A DNA stretch of 64,000 nt. Origin: Myxococcales bacterium (GTDB lineage: Bacteria > Myxococcota_A > Polyangia > Polyangiales > Polyangiaceae). Under the pieces are notes generated by a model. It saw only the letters and a program-made list of their open reading frames with translations, was not told the DNA's origin and made no database searches. Location: positions 214,895-278,894 of the forward strand of contig JADJKB010000012.1 of assembly GCA_016706225.1 (NCBI GenBank), read 5' to 3'. The position numbers and the translations under genes are program-made. Below are positions 17,560 through 26,145 of this stretch, piece by piece. Positions within the stretch are counted from its first letter, which is position 1. Each line of letters begins with the position of its first letter.

Positions 17560-17863
17560 GTCGGTATCGGGTCGAGTTCGCGAGGGACGCCCAGGAGCAG
17601 GCCGACGCAATTCAGCAGGGGTGGTTGAAAAACGGCCCGCTGCGCCGGACATGTTCAAAGAAGAGCTTCGCGCCGCCGTGCGATTGCTGGAGGATTGGCC
17701 CGAACTCGGAACGGAGTCCAACGCTGCGCCCATGCCTGGCGTCCGGCGCGTCGTGATCGGGGCGTCCCGTTATCACGTGTACTGGGAGGTGGATGCCGTC
17801 ACCAGAACCGTCACGATCACCGCTGTGTGCTACGGCGGCAGGGACGCAGGGCCACCGCTGTAG
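17556..17863 (+). pseudogene. Broken RelE/ParE-type toxin (cassette 31)
   Basis: The first about 20 residues (MSRYRVEFARDAQEQADAIQQ) and the last about 70 (ending YHVYWEVDAVTRTVTITAVCYGG) match the intact toxin at 30340-30648, but they are in different frames. The break is near 17615-17650. The antitoxin remains intact, as expected when a toxin is lost first. Confidence 0.75.
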
Positions 17864-17876
17864 CGTGGAAGCGGCT

Positions 17877-18041
17877 GTTTAACGAGACACACGTTCACCC
17901 GCGAACGCCGCGCGTCAAGTCGTCAGTCGGCACGGCGCAACGCACGCGGGAGAGTGCGGAAGACAGAGTGGTCGCCCGCGGCCGCAGAACGGACGGTGAA
18001 GTCGGCGGGCCGGCGTTCGGCGGGTGCAACGTGAGTTAGAC
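17877..18041 (-). repeat. attC30
   Basis: 165-bp attC. On the plus strand the outer boxes are GTTTAAC (17877) and GTTAGAC (18035). Arms CGTTCACCCGCG and CGGGTGCAACG pair with one extra base on the right, which is the L'' signature when read on the minus strand. It belongs to the BrnT/XRE cassette to its right. Confidence 0.9.
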
Positions 18042-18052
18042 AGCGGTCGGGA

Positions 18053-18343
18053 CTACGCAGCGGACTTGAGGTTTTCCCGGATGATCCTCGGGTGGCGGGC
18101 GGCGATGCGCAGCAACGCGATCGCTGGGCCTTCAGGTTGCCGTCGGCCCTGCTCCCAGTTGCGAAGCGTATGAACGCTGATGCCAACAGCACGCGCGAAT
18201 TGCGACTGGCTCAGCCCCACGAACTTGCGTAATGCGACCACGTCATCTCCAGACTCGAACAAGCCGGCAATCAGACGTCGGCGAACGCGAGCTGGAATGG
18301 CGCGTGCGAAGTCCCGTTCGGTGAGCTCGGGGATGTCAGTCAT
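18053..18343 (-). CDS. XRE-type antitoxin (cassette 30)
   Basis: A 96-residue DNA-binding antitoxin. VVALRKFVGLSQSQFARAVGISVHTLRNWEQGRRQPEGPAIALLRIAARHP is a clear helix-turn-helix of the NadS/YiaG type. It follows the BrnT gene, overlapping it by eight bases, so it is the partner of that toxin. The palindrome at 18640-18654 upstream of the pair is its likely operator. The gene is on the minus strand, in the cassette direction, and its 3' end lies close to attC30. Confidence 0.85.
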   Translation of the reverse strand: MTDIPELTERDFARAIPARVRRRLIAGLFESGDDVVALRKFVGLSQSQFARAVGISVHTLRNWEQGRRQPEGPAIALLRIAARHPRIIRENLKSAA

Positions 18344-18629
18344 GGGTGCCTTTCAGAGAAGAGCGGCACAAAGAGCGTTCCCGTTTGGACGCCCATCGGG
18401 CGCTGATGATGCGAACGATGTCCTCGTCTTCCTCCGTGTGGACGACGAGCACCAAGCCGCGTTTGATCGGACCGATCGCCGTGAACCGATCCTCGTCGTC
18501 GGAGTGCGCCTCGTCGAAGATCACGAGGTACTCGACGCCCGACGCGAAGAGTTCGGCGGCCTCTTTGAAGGAGACGCCGTGCTTCTTTTGATTGGCTGCG
18601 TCCTTCGAAGGGTCTCACGTGACCTCCAC
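18336..18629 (-). pseudogene. brnT: BrnT-type toxin with a stop at codon 5 (cassette 30)
   Basis: BrnT toxins are RelE-fold ribonucleases. From a GTG at 18629 the frame reads V-E-V-T-stop-D-P-S-K-D-A-A-N-Q-K-K-H-G-V-S-F, where other BrnT proteins have W-D-x-x-K-A-x-x-N-x-x-K-H-G-V-S-F. The in-frame TGA (18615-18617) replaces the expected TGG tryptophan. Downstream VIFDEAHSDDEDRFTAIGPIKRGLVLVVHTEEDEDIVRIISARWASKRER is fully conserved. It may be inactivated, or translated from an internal start such as the ATC/ATG region near 18524. A TGG-to-TGA sequencing error is also possible. Confidence 0.75.
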
Positions 18630-18639
18630 CGAGCCAGAG

Positions 18640-18654
18640 TAAGCCAATGGCTTA
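18640..18654. promoter_or_regulatory. Palindromic operator upstream of the BrnT/XRE pair
   Basis: TAAGCCAATGGCTTA is a perfect 7-bp palindrome around one central base, 11 bases upstream of the toxin GTG. A minus-strand TTGACT (-35-like, 18658-18663) lies just beyond it, so the palindrome would sit between the -35 and a weak -10 (TACTCT). This is the usual place for an autorepressing antitoxin. Confidence 0.6.
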
Positions 18655-18722
18655 GTCAGTCAAGGGCTGACGCTCGCAGTCCACGCATCGAGCGTGAACA
18701 CGTGGAAGGCTTTCCTCCGGCT

Positions 18723-18757
18723 GTATAACGAGACACGCTCGCACCGGGCGCCGTCAG
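18723..18757 (-). repeat. Truncated attC29
   Basis: GTATAACGAGACACGCTCGC continues as attC-like sequence for about 35 bases and then diverges. The box CTGTATAAC pairs with GTTAGACAG at 18035, the other boundary of cassette 30. The inner arm is missing. Confidence 0.55.
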
Positions 18758-18921
18758 TGACCGAGAGCCCGGCGCAGGCGTCGGTCGTGGTGCGTTCGGG
18801 GCCCTTCGGCTCTCCCGCCCCGTTCTGGCACGCAGAAATGGCGAGCCCGAACACGAGCCAGCATGCGAGCCGTGAGCTTTGGCGCTTATCGCACGAATTG
18901 CGTCTGGCCATACGGCGCCCC

Positions 18922-20442
18922 TCAGGGCGTGCCCTGGATCACCACGTCGTCGATGGCCCAGAGCACCGGCGTCGTCGGGCTGACGTGGTCGGCATACCAG
19001 CGCGCCCTGAACTTCTTGTTCGCCGGGAATGCGCCCTGCGGGATCACGAATGTACCGACCGCCGGCTGCGACGTGTCCGTGTGCATGAAGTCGTAGAGGG
19101 CCTGGTCCTCCCACCCCATGACCAGGTCGAGGTCATCCACGATCCCGAAAAAGGGCATGATCCCCCCGCCGCCATCGGAGCTGGAGCCGCTCAGCACCTG
19201 TCGGAACGACACGGTCACCTTGCTGCAACCGGAAGCGTCGAGCCATGGGGACACGAAGCCCGCGGTCAACCCGACCGTGGCGACGCCCGCGCTCTGGAAG
19301 CGAACGTGGCCCGCGCCCGACCCGATGGCACCCAAGTCCCAGACGATCTTGAAGTCCGAGGTCTGAGTGGGAGGCAGGGGTGAGCCAAAGGCTCCCCACG
19401 CCGTTCCGGTGAACGGGGAGCTGTCGAAGCTCTCACTGAGAGAAAGCGCGCAAGTCCCACCGCCGCTCCCTCCGCTGGACGTTCCGCCGCTGCCGCCCGA
19501 GCCGGTCAAGCCGCCGGTGCCGCCGCTCCCGCCGGTGCCGCCGCTCCCGCCGGTGCCGCCGCTCCCGCCGGTGCCGCCGCTCCCGCCGGTGCCCGAGCTC
19601 GCGAGCTCGCACTTCGTCTTGTCCTGTTTCGAGGCGGCACACGCCTGCAGGCACTTCGCCGCGGTGGGTTGGCTGCAGTAGCAGGCTCCGGCGTTCGCGT
19701 ACGTGAAGCCCTTGGCGGCCTTGCAGCAATCGCGCTCGCACTTGGTGCAGCCGCCCATGAACTCGAAGCCCGCCTTGCTCTGGTAACAGTCGAGCAGGCC
19801 GTACTCGGGCGCGTTCGCGCACCAGCATGCACCGGAGCTCGTGCCACCCCAAGTGTAGGGCGGGAGAAGGTTCTGCGGCGTCGCCGAGTTGCAGCAGGTC
19901 ATCCACGCCTTCGGGTCGCACGCGCAAGGATCTCCCGCCGTCTTCGCCTCACCGGCCTTCGGCTTGGCGGCTCCGTACGTGGAGAAGTGGCTCGTCGCGC
20001 CCACGACGGCGGTCCCGTCTTCCGTCGTGCCCGAACCCGGAACGAGCACCCACTCGCCGTCGATGGCGATGGCGAGCTGCGGCGCATCGCCCGACGTAGC
20101 CGGCGCGTCGAGCTGGAGGCGCAGAAAGACGGGGGCCTCGAACGTCGTGCCGTGCGGCAAGAGATCGTAGGCCGGCCCGACGCCGCCAGCGGGGGGCGCG
20201 GCGGCGGACGCCACGCTGAGCGACGTGGCAGACGCGAGTGCCCCAGCAGGTACGTCCAAGCGTAGCCGACCGTCCGCGGACGTCAGCGCGCCACCTTCGG
20301 GCCCGATGGTCGCGGTCCGAGTCGTCGAAGCGCCCGACCCCGGGTCCGGCTCCGAGGAGTCACTGCAGCCCGGGCCGAACGCGAGCCCGAGAGCCGCCGC
20401 AATGATCGTCACGCGAGCCCAGCGAACGTGGAAGATGCCCAT
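18922..20442 (-). CDS. Large ZU5-domain, Cys-rich lipoprotein (cassette 29)
   Basis: A 506-residue secreted protein, very large for a cassette gene. A signal peptide ends at FGPGC, a lipobox. A ZU5-like domain follows (ATIGPEGGALTSADGRLRLDVPAGAL...DLLPHGTTFEAPVFLRL). Next is a Cys-rich block with about 18 cysteines, then seven near-perfect GTGGSGG units, and a C-terminal jelly-roll/MAM-like domain (SESFDSSPFTGTAWGAFG...WAIDDVVIQG). The start at ATG 20442 follows GGAG at the right spacing; an in-frame ATG at 20460 is less likely. The gene is on the minus strand as expected for the array. It is probably a surface adhesin or recognition protein. Confidence 0.8.
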   Translation of the reverse strand: MGIFHVRWARVTIIAAALGLAFGPGCSDSSEPDPGSGASTTRTATIGPEGGALTSADGRLRLDVPAGALASATSLSVASAAAPPAGGVGPAYDLLPHGTTFEAPVFLRLQLDAPATSGDAPQLAIAIDGEWVLVPGSGTTEDGTAVVGATSHFSTYGAAKPKAGEAKTAGDPCACDPKAWMTCCNSATPQNLLPPYTWGGTSSGACWCANAPEYGLLDCYQSKAGFEFMGGCTKCERDCCKAAKGFTYANAGACYCSQPTAAKCLQACAASKQDKTKCELASSGTGGSGGTGGSGGTGGSGGTGGSGGTGGLTGSGGSGGTSSGGSGGGTCALSLSESFDSSPFTGTAWGAFGSPLPPTQTSDFKIVWDLGAIGSGAGHVRFQSAGVATVGLTAGFVSPWLDASGCSKVTVSFRQVLSGSSSDGGGGIMPFFGIVDDLDLVMGWEDQALYDFMHTDTSQPAVGTFVIPQGAFPANKKFRARWYADHVSPTTPVLWAIDDVVIQGTP

Positions 20443-20648
20443 GGGTATTATCTCCAGCATAAAGGCTGAGCTCCTCGCCGGGCAACCCGAAGAGGCTGCG
20501 CGAGCGCCGGAACCTGAATGCGCTCAGAGCCGACGACGGCTGGGGCTCGGCAAGACGCGGCCGGATGCGCGAGAGACGTTCGAGCTCAACCGTCGGCACG
20601 GCGCTGTGCGCTCGAGGCGCTGCGCTTTCTCCGCTCGGAACAGAGGCT
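20443..20648 (-). promoter_or_regulatory. Long leader of cassette 29, related to gene-less cassettes
   Basis: About 200 bases without a convincing gene between the cassette start and the lipoprotein start. Plus-strand 20561-20607 aligns with 54341-54385 and, more weakly, with 50990-51040 inside gene-less cassettes (shared GAGAGACGTTCG and TCAACCG). It may hold a promoter or a structured leader. Confidence 0.35.
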
Positions 20649-20813
20649 GCATAACGAGACACACGTTCACCCGCGAACGCCGAGCGCCAAGTCGTCAGTC
20701 GGCAAGGCGCTGCAGACGCGGGCGAGTGCCGCATCAGAATGTTCGCCCGCGGAAGCGGAACGGACGGTGAAGTCGGCAAGGCCGGCGTTCGGCGGGTGCA
20801 ACGTGAGTTATAC
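20649..20813 (-). repeat. attC28
   Basis: 165 bp, outer boxes GCATAAC and GTTATAC on the plus strand, arms as in the consensus. The right box supplies the stop codon (TAA at 20808-20810 on the minus strand) of the antitoxin gene in its cassette. Confidence 0.92.
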
Positions 20814-21020
20814 GCCGCCCGCCTTCTTGCGAGCCTCGAGTTGCAGACGAAGTGCGTCGTTCACCGCTTGGGCGGTCGGAAAGTGTTTGGCGAGCTCGGG
20901 ATCGAGCACGACGACGTTGGTGCCAGCCGCAAAACGGCTGGCGTACTTGCCGCGCACGCCTTTCGAAAAGTCGTACTCAGGCAGCAGGTCTTCGTCCTGG
21001 TCATCCCGCTTCGTAGTCAT
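20808..21020 (-). CDS. BrnT-associated antitoxin (cassette 28)
   Basis: A 70-residue protein. LPEYDFSKGVRGKYASRFAAGTNVVVLDPELAKHFPTAQAVNDALRLQLE is the short 'YDFSKGVRGKYA' family commonly encoded directly after BrnT toxins, with a C-terminal ribbon-helix-helix-like part. It overlaps the toxin by 20 bases. ATG 21020 is preferred to the upstream ATG at 21050, which would reach into the toxin. The stop is within the attC28 R box. Confidence 0.82.
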   Translation of the reverse strand: MTTKRDDQDEDLLPEYDFSKGVRGKYASRFAAGTNVVVLDPELAKHFPTAQAVNDALRLQLEARKKAGGV

Positions 21021-21273
21021 GACGCTCTCGACGTGTGGCCAGTCTAGCACTGATGAGACGGGTGTTCTCGTCCCGCTCGGCGTGGACGACGACCACCAGA
21101 TTCCCGGAGAAGGTCACCCCAATGAGGACGAATCGGTGCTCCTCGATCGAGTGCGAGGGGTCACCGATGGTGACCGAGAGGGGGTCGCCGAACGCCGTCG
21201 ATGCCTCCTCGAAAGAAACGCCGTGCTTCTCGAAGTTGGCGGCAGCCTTGGCGTCGTCCCACTCGAACTGCAT
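21001..21273 (-). CDS. brnT: BrnT family toxin (cassette 28)
   Basis: A complete 90-residue RelE-fold ribonuclease toxin: MQFEWDDAKAAANFEKHGVSFEEASTAFGDPLSVTIGDPSHS is the classic BrnT start, and RFVLIGVTFSGNLVVVVHAERDENTRLISARLATRRERHDYE the conserved core with the R-I-I-S-A-R-type motif. It would cut RNA and is neutralised by the following antitoxin. Minus strand, in cassette direction. Confidence 0.9.
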   Translation of the reverse strand: MQFEWDDAKAAANFEKHGVSFEEASTAFGDPLSVTIGDPSHSIEEHRFVLIGVTFSGNLVVVVHAERDENTRLISARLATRRERHDYEAG

Positions 21274-21471
21274 TGCCAGCGGAGTGTGCTTCGGTTGATA
21301 GCGCAGGACAAGCGGTGGAGCTTCATCGACTGCGGGCGGATAAGCATCATAGCGGGATGGTGTCGCAGGTCGAGCCCGCGGCGATGATCGCGAGGGGAGA
21401 GTGGCGTCCAGAACCCCCGACATCCACCGTTGAGTTGTCACGCAAAACGACAACGCCGGAGGAGGACGCCA

Positions 21472-22191
21472 ATGGATAGGTACATCGGTCTGGATGTGCA
21501 TGCCAACAGCTGCACGGTGGCGGTGGTGGGACCGAGCGGGCGCAGGCTTGGCACGCAGGTGGTGGAGACGAACGGGGCGGCGATCATCGAGGCAATCCGT
21601 GCCATCGCGCGGCCTCGACACGTCTGCCTCGAGGAGGGAACCCAGAGCGCGTGGCTCTACGAGGTTCTGTCGGCGCACGCTGACGAGCTCGTGGTGATTC
21701 AGGAGAGTCAGCGCAACCAAGGGCAAAAGAGCGACAAGCGAGATGCCTTCGCGTTGGCGGATGGGCTTCGGCTCGGCAAGTACGCCTGCCGGGTGTTCAA
21801 GGCGCCGCGGCAGTACTCGCGGCTTCGAGCACTGGCTCACACCTACGAGATGATTCGCGGGGACGTTGCACGGACGAAGAATCGCATCAAGGCCGTGTAC
21901 CGGTCGCGTGGGATCGCGACCCAAGGAAAGCGAGTCTAAGGACCGAGCCGCCACGAGTGGGTCAAACAGCTACCGTCTGCGAACCAGGCCGCGGTCGAGC
22001 TCCTGTACCGCGAGCTCGATCACCTGGTGGAGCTGAAGGAAGCCGCCGGCGCCCAACTGGTTGCCGAGTCACGTCTGCACGCGGTCAGCCGGCTCCTCGA
22101 AACCGCTCCCGGGTTCGGACCCGTTCGGGTGGCACGCCTGGTTCCGGTCGTGGTTACACCGAACCGCTTTCCTTTCAAGACGAAGGCGTAA
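21472..22191 (+). pseudogene. IS110-family transposase relic (cassette 28)
   Basis: MDRYIGLDVHANSCTVAVVGPSGRRLG, CLEEGTQSAWLYEVL and QKSDKRDAFALADGLR are the DEDD-type N-terminal domain of an IS110 transposase. The frame breaks after GKRV (21939) and resumes one frame over as EWVKQLPSANQAAVELLYRELDHLVELK...LLETAPGFGPVRVARLVPVVVTP, then stops at 22191. The catalytic-serine C-terminal part is missing. Copy ends could not be located. It lies upstream of the BrnT pair inside the cassette body and differs from both IS110 types elsewhere in the array. Confidence 0.8.
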
Positions 22192-22347
22192 CTGCTTCAG
22201 CACCAGCACCGACCGCAGAATCAGGAGCACCGAAGGAATGCTTCGACCTACTCGACACGTCCATGCCGAGCCCCACACGTCGACACCGCGACGCCGCGAC
22301 CTCAGCGTCCAGCGGACGGACAGATCTTTCCTTGACGTCGCCCGCTA

Positions 22348-22511
22348 TAGAAACGGAACCACGTTCACCCGCGAACGCCGAGCGTCAAGTCGTCAGTCGG
22401 CAAGGCGCAACAGACGCGGACGAGTGCCGCATCAGTTTGGTCGCCCGCGGAAGCGGAACGGACGGTGAAATTCGCCATGGCTGGCGTTCGGCGGGTGCAA
22501 CGTGAGTTAGG
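22348..22511 (-). repeat. attC27
   Basis: About 164 bp. The left outer box is degenerate (around AGAAAC), the right one is GTTAGGC at 22505. The inner arms match the consensus. It belongs to the ParE-type TA cassette to its right. Confidence 0.85.
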
Positions 22512-22518
22512 CGGCAGC

Positions 22519-22839
22519 TCACTGCGTGATCCGAGCTGCCCAGTACAACGGCTCACGACTGCTGTGCGCGACCGCGACAACCAAGACATGGTCGGCGAGC
22601 TCTTGGTACGCGATCTTGTAGGGAAACCGATCCGCAACTACGCGTTGAATCGGCGGAGATACCTCGCCTGGGATTCCCGGCCAGAGCGGCCAAACCTGCG
22701 GCGCCCCCGAAATGATGTCGAACCACCTGTAGACCTCTTCCAGGAAAGCGTCGCCCAGACCACTGCGCTGGTCGTCGTACCAAGCAGCGTCCTGAAAGAG
22801 CTCCTCTTCGGCTTCGGGATGGAGCTTAACGCTGAGCAC
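22519..22839 (-). CDS. RelE/ParE-type toxin (cassette 27)
   Basis: A 106-residue RelE/ParE-superfamily toxin. VKLHPEAEEELFQDAAWYDDQRSGLGDAFLEEVYRWFDII and RVVADRFPYKIAYQELADHVLVVAVAHSSREPLYWAAR are the family's helical hairpin and core sheet. I chose GTG 22839, which overlaps the antitoxin end by 14 bases; an ATG at 22878 is possible. The target (gyrase or mRNA) cannot be told from sequence. Confidence 0.85.
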   Translation of the reverse strand: MLSVKLHPEAEEELFQDAAWYDDQRSGLGDAFLEEVYRWFDIISGAPQVWPLWPGIPGEVSPPIQRVVADRFPYKIAYQELADHVLVVAVAHSSREPLYWAARITQ

Positions 22840-23068
22840 GACGCGCTTTGAGACGATTGGCGATCCGCTCACGGGCAACTTCGAGATCGACGGGTTTCAC
22901 TGTCCCCACAGAAACCTCACGTGCACGGCGCGCGATCTCCACGGCCCAAACGGCGTCGAGATCGGCGTCTTGCGACTCGTCCAGACTACGGAGCAAGTCC
23001 TGAGCCAGCTTGGCTCGTTCTGCTCGCGGTAGAGCGAGCACGGCGGAGAGCAACTCGTCGGAACTCAC
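22826..23068 (-). CDS. Addiction module antitoxin, unstable-antitoxin type (cassette 27)
   Basis: An 80-residue antitoxin of the PF09720-like group: ELLSAVLALPRAERAKLAQDLLRSLDE at the N-terminus and a charged helical C-terminus. It is the first gene of the pair, followed with overlap by the toxin. The same family occurs at 49690-49929. Confidence 0.82.
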   Translation of the reverse strand: MSSDELLSAVLALPRAERAKLAQDLLRSLDESQDADLDAVWAVEIARRAREVSVGTVKPVDLEVARERIANRLKARRAQR

Positions 23069-23229
23069 GCCAGGCAGGATAGCTCAGATCTCCGCGCGAT
23101 CAACGTCTGAAGGCGCTAACTCGTCAGGCGGCTCCGCTGCCAGAGCGGTGCAACCACGAGGGGCCCAACTGCAATCACGTCGAGCACCTCGGTTTCAGCG
23201 AGGGCAACCAGATCACCGTGGACGATGAT
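23069..23229. other. Inter-gene stretch with a possible eroded attC
   Basis: GGCGCTAACTCG near 23114-23125 resembles an attC outer box and would close cassette 27, but no matching arms follow, so the next gene may be in the same cassette or behind a lost site. Confidence 0.25.
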
Positions 23230-23499
23230 TCATGCACCGTGCGGGATCGGCCGCGGGCATGTCGGGCCCGCCACCAGGTGCGCCTGCATGTACCGGGCCG
23301 GACCGGATAGCGAGACCGGGTACGTCTGGGTGCCGAGCCCAAACTCGACGGTGTAGTCGCCGGGCATCAGACTCGTTCGAAGCTCGCCGACCGCTTTTTG
23401 GACGAAGTGTCCGTCGTCATCGCCGAGCCAGATCTCCGTCTCAGGATTTGAGGCGCTGATCACGAGCTGGTGGTAGACGGCCTTCGAGAAGTCGCTCAT
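23230..23499 (-). CDS. Small hypothetical protein
   Basis: An 89-residue protein with strands such as VYHQLVISASNPETEIWLGDDDGHFVQKAVGELRTSLMPGDYTVEFGLG, which look like a compact beta-sandwich (PEGA-like: a sugar-free 'effect ... L-x-P-G-x-Y-x-V' turn). I do not recognise a named family. It is on the minus strand next to attC26, so it is probably a cassette gene. It starts at ATG 23499. Confidence 0.55.
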   Translation of the reverse strand: MSDFSKAVYHQLVISASNPETEIWLGDDDGHFVQKAVGELRTSLMPGDYTVEFGLGTQTYPVSLSGPARYMQAHLVAGPTCPRPIPHGA

Positions 23500-23571
23500 T
23501 TGTGCCCCGTATGCTGCATTCTATGAGCGGGACTAGAGAAGGTCGATTCTCATCGAGTGGTCCTTCAGTCC

Positions 23572-23724
23572 GCCTAACGGAACCACGTTCACCCGCGAAC
23601 GCCGAGCGTCAAGTCGTCAGTCGGCAAGGCGCAACAGACGCGGGCGAGTGCCGCATCAGTGTTGTCGCCCGCGGACGCGGGACGGACGGTGAAGTCGGCA
23701 AGACCGGCGTTCGTCTGCTGCAAC
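23572..23724 (-). repeat. attC26, interrupted by two insertion sequences
   Basis: The left outer box is GCCTAAC (23572). The site runs normally to GCTGCAAC (23717-23724), where IS66 copy 1 begins. The 8-bp repeat recurs at 26132-26139, then GT, then the IS110 copy, and finally GAGTTAGGC at 27681-27689. Joining these pieces restores a normal attC. It belongs to the TA cassette at 27684-28237. Confidence 0.88.
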
Positions 23725-23798
23725 GTGACCCATCAGCGACACCGGGATGATTTCCGCGGACGTGGCCGCCAGGCTCGGCTGCGAAGCGGAGGTTATCA

Positions 23799-24158
23799 GT
23801 GGCAAGTGGACGGAAGATCGAGGACGAGGCAGAGGCGCGCCGGTGCCTGGCCGCAGCGAAGCGGAAGGGCCTGAGCGCCGGAGAGTGGGCCCGGGCGCAC
23901 GACATCGACGGGCGGTCTCTGAATGCGTGGCGGGTGAATCTCGAGCGACGGGACCCAGGCGCTCGGCCGCGACGGCGAAAGTCGAAGGCGGAAGCGATGG
24001 CGCGCGCTTTGGTAGAACTCGTTCCCGCTTCGCCGAGCGTCGCCGTGGCTGGCAGGGGTCGATACGTTCTCGAGGTTGCCAGGGCTCGGGTGGAGTTCGG
24101 CGACGACGTTTCGGTCGAGACGCTGCACCGGGTACTCGAGGCTTTGCGCTCGTGCTGA
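23799..24158 (+). CDS. tnpA: IS66 accessory protein TnpA
   Basis: A 119-residue protein. SAGEWARAHDIDGRSLNAWRVNLERRD is the helix-turn-helix of the IS66 TnpA family. VARARVEFGDDVSVETLHRVLEALRSC is the usual C-terminus. Required with TnpB for transposition. Its stop overlaps the tnpB GTG. Confidence 0.9.
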   Translation: MASGRKIEDEAEARRCLAAAKRKGLSAGEWARAHDIDGRSLNAWRVNLERRDPGARPRRRKSKAEAMARALVELVPASPSVAVAGRGRYVLEVARARVEFGDDVSVETLHRVLEALRSC

Positions 24159-24541
24159 GCCTTCCTCCGACGGTGCGCGTGTTCGTGGCGGTGGCCCCGC
24201 TCGACATGCGCGGCTCCTTCGACGCTCTCGCCGGCGCCGTGCGCGGCATGGGGCTCGATCCGGTCGACGGCCACTTGTATCTCTTCCTCAACAAGCGCAG
24301 GCGGATCGCGAAGGCTCTGTGGTTCGACGGGTCGGGCTGGTGTGTTCTCGCCAAGCGGCTCGAGGCTGGGAGTTTTCAGCTTCCGCTGCTGGACGGCGAC
24401 AAACCGCAGGTGGTGATCGACGGCTCGGCGTTCGCCTCGCTGCTGGCCGGGATCGACTTCACAGCGGCGCGGCGCGGCTGGTACCGGCGGCCTCGATTCG
24501 AAAAAGCACGCAAGGGGATCGACACGGATCTCCAAGTATGA
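24152..24541 (+). CDS. tnpB: IS66 Orf2-like protein TnpB
   Basis: A 129-residue protein. VFVAVAPLDMRGSFDALAGAVRGMGLDPVDGHLYLFLNKRRRIAKALWFDGSGWCVLAKRLE is the highly conserved IS66 Orf2 core. GTG 24152 overlaps the tnpA stop by seven bases. Intact in both copies. Confidence 0.93.
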   Translation: MLSLPPTVRVFVAVAPLDMRGSFDALAGAVRGMGLDPVDGHLYLFLNKRRRIAKALWFDGSGWCVLAKRLEAGSFQLPLLDGDKPQVVIDGSAFASLLAGIDFTAARRGWYRRPRFEKARKGIDTDLQV

Positions 24542-24554
24542 TCTCTACTCGTCC

Positions 24555-26079
24555 GTGGACGGCCTGGAAGCGCTGCGCAAGGAGAATGCAGAGCTCCGCA
24601 AGCAGAGCGAGGCCCTCCGCGCGCAAGTCGCGCAGCTCATCGCCGAGCTCGCACGGCTCAACGAGCGCGTCTCGGAGCTGCTCGCCGTAGCACAGCGTAA
24701 GCAGCGAAAGGCTCCTGCCCCCGGCGCTGCAGCGCCGCCCGTTGCTCCGCCCGTCGTCGAGGGAGAAGCCCGGCGCGCTTTCGAGGATCGCCCCAAGGCC
24801 CCCGACAAGCCCGCCATCGAGCCTCCGCCGAAGAAGAAGGCGAGGCCCACGGGGCGCAAGCCGATCCCCGGCCACCTCGAAGCCGAAGAGCACGAGCTCC
24901 GCCCCGATGCGTGCGGCGAGTGCGGCGGCGCTGCCCTGGACGTTGTCGACGAGCTCGTCGAGGAGAAGCTCCACGTCGTCAAGGAGCACCAGCGCCGGCG
25001 CGTGGTTCGTCGCTACACGTGTCGCTGCCGCGCGTGTGGCGAGCGCACGACGCTGCGCTCTCTGCCTGCGCCCTACGAGCGCTCGAAGGTCACGTGCGAG
25101 TGGCTCGCGTGGCTCGTCTACCAGAAGTTCTGGCTACTCACTCCGCTCGACCGCATTCGGCGTGACCTCGCCGAGCGCGGCATTCCCGTCGCGATGAGCA
25201 CGCTCGTGACTTTCATCGAGCGCGCTGCCGACCTGCTGTCGGGTGTCGACGGCTTGCACTGGAAGCAGCTGCTCGCCGGCTCCTGGATGGCCACCGACGG
25301 CACCGGGTTGAAGGTCATCATCAAGAAGCTCCCGCCGCGCACAACGGCTATGTGGAGCTCTATCGAAACCACGAGGTCGCGGTCTTCCAGTACAGGCCCG
25401 ACAAGAGCGGCCAGGTCGTCGCCGCGAAGCTCAGGCCCTTCGAGGCACCCTCACCGCCGATGCCGAGCATCGCTTCAATGAAGTCTTCGTCTCAGGCCGT
25501 GTGCTCGAAGCCGGGTGCAATGCGCACGGCCGCCGCAAGTTCCGCGACGCAGAAGACACCCAGCCGGTGCTCGCTCTCGAAGGCGGCAAATTCCTGGGCG
25601 CGATCTACGGAGAAGAGGGAGAGGCGCAGAAGCTCGGCCTGGTCGGAGAGGCTCTCAGAGAACATCGCCAGCGGTGCATTCGCCCCATCGTCCAGGACTT
25701 CGAGCGCTGGCGCGACGCCGTCGAGCCGACGCTCTTGCCCTCCGAGCCGCTGGCGGCGGCGATTCGGTACTACAAGAACCATCGGGACGCGCTCTTCCGC
25801 TTCGTCGACGACCCGCTGGTCCCCATCGACAACTCTCCCACCGAGCGCGAGTTCCAGAACGTCGCCAAGCTGCGCCTCAACATGCTTTTCGCCGGCAGCA
25901 CAGAAGGCGCCCACCGCGCTTGCGTGCTCCTCGGCATCATCGCCACCTGTCGGGCTCAAGGTGTTCCCGCGCAGGCCTATCTCACCTGGGCATTCGAGCG
26001 CCTCGGAACCCACCGCGATGTCTTCGCGCTTCCGCTCGAGGCCCTGACCCCGGTCGCGTTCAAGAAGACCCTCGGCTGA
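24555..26079 (+). pseudogene. tnpC: IS66 transposase TnpC, frameshifted
   Basis: The IS66 transposase with a coiled-coil leader, a Pro/Lys-rich hinge, a zinc-finger part (CGECGG and CRCRACG), and the DDE core. The frame shifts near 25330 (after TGLKVIIKKLP) and again near 25445, so the C-terminal part from HGRRKFRDAEDTQ to FKKTLG is in another frame. In copy 2 the breaks lie at different bases near the same place, which suggests either independent decay or homopolymer sequencing errors. The start is GTG 24555. Confidence 0.85.
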
Positions 26080-26145
26080 GCCCCACGCACGATTCCACGC
26101 GCCGCGCATCCCGGCGTCGCTGATCGGTCACGCTGCAACGTCCTT

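Larger units (their letters stand above)
23725..26131 (+). mobile_element. IS66-family insertion sequence, copy 1
   Basis: 2407 bp. Terminal inverted repeats GTGACCCATCAGCGACACC and (reverse) GTGACCGATCAGCGACGCC extend to about 25 bp. An 8-bp target duplication GCTGCAAC flanks it (23717-23724 and 26132-26139), as is usual for IS66. It carries the three-gene IS66 set. The target is the inner arm of attC26. A near-identical copy in the other orientation is at 41024-43432. Confidence 0.93.

Noticed and set aside
19490..19600. A tandem DNA repeat of a GCCGCCGCTCCCGCCGGT-like unit as a separate element
   Set aside because: It is in frame within the ZU5 lipoprotein and encodes the GTGGSGG linker.
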